Of a stretch of DNA of 64,000 nucleotides, positions 62,131-64,000 are shown piece after piece. The stretch comes from Hydractinia symbiolongicarpus (Eukaryota; Cnidaria; Hydrozoa; Anthoathecata; Hydractiniidae), in NCBI RefSeq assembly GCF_029227915.1, contig NC_079881.1, positions 3,224,001-3,288,000 on the forward strand, in the 5' to 3' direction. The first letter of the stretch is position 1. Every line of letters begins with the position of its first letter. The position numbers were made by a program, and so were the translations under genes. The notes beneath the pieces are model-generated. The model did not search any database, was not told the origin of the DNA, and saw only the letters and a program-made list of their open reading frames with translations.

Positions 62131-64000
62131 TTGTAACTGAAGCGGATTGATACCGTTAGAAGATCAATGAAATGCAGTTTTTGAAACTGTCGCAACTTCT
62201 TCAGTGCGCGATAACGGCTAGGATTGGTCCCACAGTAAAAAATGACTTATTTATATAAATTTTTAAATAAATCGCTAACACAGCGCCAGTGTAATCGCTG
62301 AGTTCCAGCAATCATATCAAATTAAGAAGAATGTTTTTTCTGGGAGTCCAATCGGCTCACTGATCACATTCATAAGGTCACAGTCTAAAATCAATTCAAC
62401 TAAGTCCCACAGTCATTTGTTTTACTGTTAAAAGCGATACAACCTAGTAATATCGGAAAAATATCACTATATACATTTTGGTACGAATTTGTGACGCAAC
62501 CGTTGTAACTCAAAAGAATTGATACTGTTAGAAAGTCAATGAAATGTAGTTTTTGAAACTGTCTCTATTTCTTCAGCGCGCGATAACGGCTAGGATTGGT
62601 CCCACAGTAAAAAATGACTTATTTATCTAAATTTTTAAATACACTGCTAACACAGCGCCCAGTGTAATCGCTGAGTTTCAGCAATCATGTCAAATTAAGA
62701 AGAATGTTTTTTCTTGGAGTCCAATTGGCTCACTTATCACATTAATAGGGTCAAAGCCCACAATCAGTTCAATTAAGTCACACAGTCAATCGTTTCACTG
62801 TTAAAAGAGATACCACCTAGTAATATCAGAAAATTATGGCTAAATACATGTTGGTAGGAATATGTGACACAGCCGTTGTAACTCAAACGGACTGACACCG
62901 TTAGAAAGACAATGAAATGTAGTTATCGAAATGGTCTATATTCCTTCAGCGCGCGCTAACGGCTAAGGTTGGTCCCGCAGTAAAAAATGACTTATTTCTC
63001 TAAATTTTTAAATGGAGCGCTACCACAGCGCCCAGTGTCATCGCTGTGTTCCGGCAATCATGTCAAATTAGAAGAATGTTATTTCCTGGAGTTCAATTGT
63101 CTCATTAATCACATTCATAAGGTCAAAACACAAAATCAGTTTAATTAAGTCCCACAGTCAATCGATTCACTGTTAAGAGCGATGCAACCTAGTAATATCA
63201 GAAAAATATCGCTAAATACATGTTGGTACGAATATGTGACGCAACCGTTGTAACTTAAAAGGTTTTATACTGTTAGAAAGTCAAAGAAATGTAGTTTTTG
63301 AAACTGTCTCTAAATCTTCAGCGCCCCCTAACGGCTCAGATTGGTCCCGCAGTAAAAAATGACTTATTTCTCTAAATTTTTAAATGGAGCGCTACCACAG
63401 CGCCCAGTGTAATCGCTGAGTTCCGGCAATCATTTCAAATTAAGAAGAATGTTATTTCTTGGAGTCCAATTGGCTCACTTATAACATTTATCAGCTCACA
63501 GACCACAATCAATTCAACTAAGACCCACAGTCAATCGTTTCACTGTTAAAAGCGATACCACCTAGTAATATCGGAAAAATATCACTAAATACATGTTGGT
63601 ACAAATATATGACGCAACCATTGTAACTCAAACGGATTGATACTGTTAGAAAGTCAATGAAATGTAGTTTTTAAAACTTTCTCTATTTCTTCAACGCGCG
63701 ATAACAGCTAGGATTGGTCTTACAGTAAAAAATGAGTTATTTCTCTAAATTTTTGAATAAAGCGCTACCACAGCGCCCAGTGTAATCGCTGAGTTCCGGC
63801 AATCATGTCAAATTAGAAGAATGTTATTTTCTGGAGTTCAATTATCTCAAATATCACATTCATGAGGTCAAAATACAAAATCAGTTCAATTAAGTCCCAC
63901 AGTCAATCGATTCACTGTTAAGAGCGATGCAACCTAGTAATATCAGAAAAATATCGCTAAATACATGTTGGTACGAATATGTGACGCAACCGTTGTAACT
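62131..64000 (+). repeat. Right-edge divergent monomers
   Basis: Five monomers plus the start of another, all of different type. 62131-62502 switches from the gaagcggattgataccg type to an aaatcgctaacac type. 62876-63247 has ttatcgaaatggtctatattc. 63248-63620 has ctaaatcttcagcgccccct, shared only with 12284-12655 and 23469-23840. 63621-63992 has ttggtcttacag. Similarity between neighbours is clearly lower than in 56905-62130, and no HOR is visible. Confidence 0.85.

Larger units (their letters stand above)
1..64000 (+). repeat. Satellite DNA array, 371-374 bp monomer, about 172 head-to-tail copies
   Basis: The whole window is one tandem array. A conserved anchor (ttgtaact, rarely ctgtaact or ttgcaact) was located 172 times, always on the + strand, and 168 of 171 intervals are 371-374 bp. 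No inverted monomer, transposon, microsatellite tract or unique sequence interrupts it. Monomers share blocks in fixed order after the anchor: gttagaaagtcaatgaaatg, tagtttttgaaactg, cagcgcgcgataacgg, attggtcccacagt, aatttttaaat, gctaccacagcgccc, cagcaatcatgtcaaatta, tggagtccaat, gtcccacagtcaatcg, gcgatgcaacctagtaatat and acatgttggtacgaatatgt. One hand-counted monomer is about 37% G+C. Family membership and period are read directly from the sequence. That it is centromeric or heterochromatic, and eukaryotic, is inferred from array size and lack of genes. The family was not recognised. Confidence 0.98.
53551..64000 (+). repeat. Right satellite domain (about 28 monomers)
   Basis: Anchors are 53551, 53924, 54295, 54667, 55040, 55413, 55785, 56159, 56531, 56905, 57279, 57651, 58025, 58397, 58771, 59145, 59517, 59891, 60265, 60639, 61013, 61385, 61759, 62131, 62503, 62876, 63248, 63621 and 63993. 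After 55146 the ttatcgaaatgg/atgcgcgc series and the ctaatggctacg monomers disappear. They are replaced by gcgataacggctagg monomers arranged as dimers of alternating 374 and 372 bp. The last anchor is cut by the window end. Confidence 0.93.

Noticed and set aside
1-64000. CENP-B box (nTTCGnnnnAnnCGGGn) on either strand
   Set aside because: The few CGGG/CCCG occurrences, such as tcccgcagt and atcgggaaaat, do not have the required TTCG and A at the right spacing.
1-64000. CRISPR array (regular repeats)
   Set aside because: The repeats are 371-374 bp and contiguous, with no short repeat plus unique spacer structure.
1-64000. Transposon or retroelement insertion
   Set aside because: No interval exceeds 374 bp, and no target-site duplication, terminal repeat or coding remnant was seen.
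1-64000. Assembly artefact as the explanation for all identical duplications
   Set aside because: Most duplicated blocks carry private point differences between copies, which argues for real repeats. Only the perfect 373-bp and 374-bp tandem copies (12815-13560, 58397-59144) remain open to this doubt.

Overview
This window is a single, uninterrupted block of tandemly repeated satellite DNA. I find no protein-coding gene, tRNA, rRNA, CRISPR array or transposon. A conserved anchor, usually ttgtaact (a few variants such as ctgtaact and ttgcaact), was located by eye 172 times, always on the + strand. Of the 171 anchor-to-anchor intervals, 168 are 371-374 bp. The exceptions are 360 bp (4463-4822), 297 bp (52907-53203) and 347 bp (53204-53550). 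One monomer counted by hand (361-732) is about 37% G+C. An array this long, gene-free and head-to-tail points to a eukaryotic heterochromatic region, such as a centromere, pericentromere or other satellite block, from a gap-free assembly. I do not recognise the monomer and cannot name the organism.

Layout. (1) 1-7060: comparatively divergent monomers, with a 1119-bp three-monomer higher-order repeat (HOR) at 733-3343 and a shortened copy at 3717-4462. (2) About 6770-20180 and 20190-33601: two tandem copies of a roughly 13.4-kb macro-unit of 36 monomers. They have equal length only because internal losses and gains of whole monomers cancel. (3) 28687-51044: a 5962-bp 16-monomer core present three times (starts 28687, 37633, 45083) at 24-monomer and then 20-monomer spacing. 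The linkers contain four-monomer (1492-bp) units. (4) 50856-55146: a 1785-bp duplication next to two consecutively truncated monomers, which mark a domain boundary. (5) 55413-62130: young, almost identical two-monomer (746-bp) HORs with a 374-bp unit repeated in tandem. (6) 62131-64000: divergent monomers again.

What it records. Nearly all length changes are whole-monomer and in register, with breakpoints inside identical stretches. That is the signature of unequal crossing-over and gene conversion between monomers. Chimeric monomers (11539, 20112, 27196, 34649, 37259, 44711, 60265) are individual exchange scars. The monomer also carries conserved dyads, helically phased A/T tracts and an internal 10-bp direct repeat about half a monomer apart. 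These suggest a dinucleosome-sized unit that may descend from an ancient dimer. No CENP-B box was found.
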